Assembly: GCA_009835515.1 (NCBI GenBank)
Contig: VXXH01000449.1
Span: forward strand, 1-5,826
DNA from: Candidatus Poribacteria bacterium
Lineage (GTDB): Bacteria > Poribacteria > WGA-4E > WGA-3G
Direction of reading: 5' to 3'
DNA length: 5,826 nt
Below are positions 5,752 to 5,826 of this stretch, one piece after another. The translations under genes were made by a program, and so were the position numbers. The notes below the pieces were generated by a model. That model saw only the letters and a program-made list of their open reading frames with translations, ran no database searches and was not told where the DNA came from. Each line of letters opens with the position of its first letter. The first letter of the stretch is position 1.

Positions 5752-5765
5752 ATTTTTAACTATGG
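5746..5765 (-). promoter_or_regulatory. Shared 20-nt leader/start block, copy 2
   Basis: On the - strand this reads CCATAGTTAAAAATATGAAA, identical to 2504-2523, and includes the oxidoreductase start codon. AAAGGA lies just upstream, 14 nt before the ATG. As the two genes are otherwise unrelated in sequence, identity confined to the leader and the first two codons suggests a common control element or copied leader rather than gene duplication. Confidence 0.5.
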
Positions 5766-5774
5766 TCCTTTGCT

Positions 5775-5799
5775 ATAATCTGACCTACGGTCAAATTAT
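5775..5799. promoter_or_regulatory. 25-bp near-perfect palindrome upstream of the oxidoreductase
   Basis: ATAATCTGACC (5775-5785) and GGTCAAATTAT (5789-5799) are inverted around TAC, matching at 10 of 11 positions, with the inner TGACC/GGTCA perfect. It lies 24-48 nt upstream of the oxidoreductase start, a place that would suit an operator. Its - strand GTAGGTCAGATT also resembles the intergenic hairpin repeat at 2411-2422, so it may be a decayed repeat copy instead. Confidence 0.4.
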
Positions 5800-5826
5800 C
5801 GGTTTCTGATGTATTCTGTACATTTT

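Noticed and set aside
5774..5779. TATAAT on the + strand as a divergent promoter
   Set aside because: No -35-like hexamer at 16-18 bp upstream, and the bases are part of the 25-bp palindrome; no + strand gene is visible in the remaining sequence.
1..5826. CRISPR array, tRNA or rRNA genes, transposase
   Set aside because: No regularly spaced direct repeats, no tRNA-like cloverleaf or rRNA-like segment noticed, and no transposase-like reading frame; the repeats present are dispersed and irregularly spaced.

Overview
The window reads as a piece of bacterial chromosome with six protein genes, about 90% coding. Its intergenic gaps are unusually rich in short imperfect repeats and palindromes. The repeat style (strings of ACTGATAAC/ACCGACAAC-type words, hairpins such as TCGGATT-ccta-AATCCGA, and a GTTCGTAGTAG...CTACTACGAAC element) and the gene mix (zinc-dependent and Gfo/Idh/MocA dehydrogenases beside housekeeping genes) remind me of Candidatus Poribacteria or related uncultured, sponge- or marine-associated bacteria. 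That is recognition from memory, not a database result, and is only moderately sure.

Left part (1-2386), all on the + strand: a membrane-anchored GerMN-domain protein whose 5' end lies in repeat-derived DNA and may continue beyond the window; then peptidyl-tRNA hydrolase (pth) 29 nt downstream; then, after a 98-nt repeat-bearing gap, a Hal2/SAL1-like 3'(2'),5'-bisphosphate nucleotidase of the inositol monophosphatase superfamily. These look like housekeeping genes for envelope/spore-type GerMN function, ribosome rescue recycling and PAP removal.

Middle (2387-4548), + strand: a short medium-chain zinc-type dehydrogenase lacking the structural-zinc lobe. A gene 39 nt downstream encodes a 341-residue protein with a C-terminal GIY-YIG/T5orf172-like nuclease domain fused to a long N-terminal region I do not recognise. 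This gene is visibly AT-richer than its neighbours and is the best candidate for recently acquired or undescribed content.

Right part (4549-5826): a convergent intergenic region with a 61-bp three-way-junction palindrome and a copy of the CTCTCACTGCGAGGCA repeat. On the - strand follows a Gfo/Idh/MocA oxidoreductase. Its leader shares an exact 20-nt block, spanning the start codon, with the leader of the zinc-type dehydrogenase at 2518, and it carries a 25-bp near-palindrome further upstream. The two dehydrogenases may be co-controlled, perhaps in sugar or polyol metabolism; this is inference. No rRNA, tRNA, CRISPR array, transposase or convincing Rho-independent terminator was seen.
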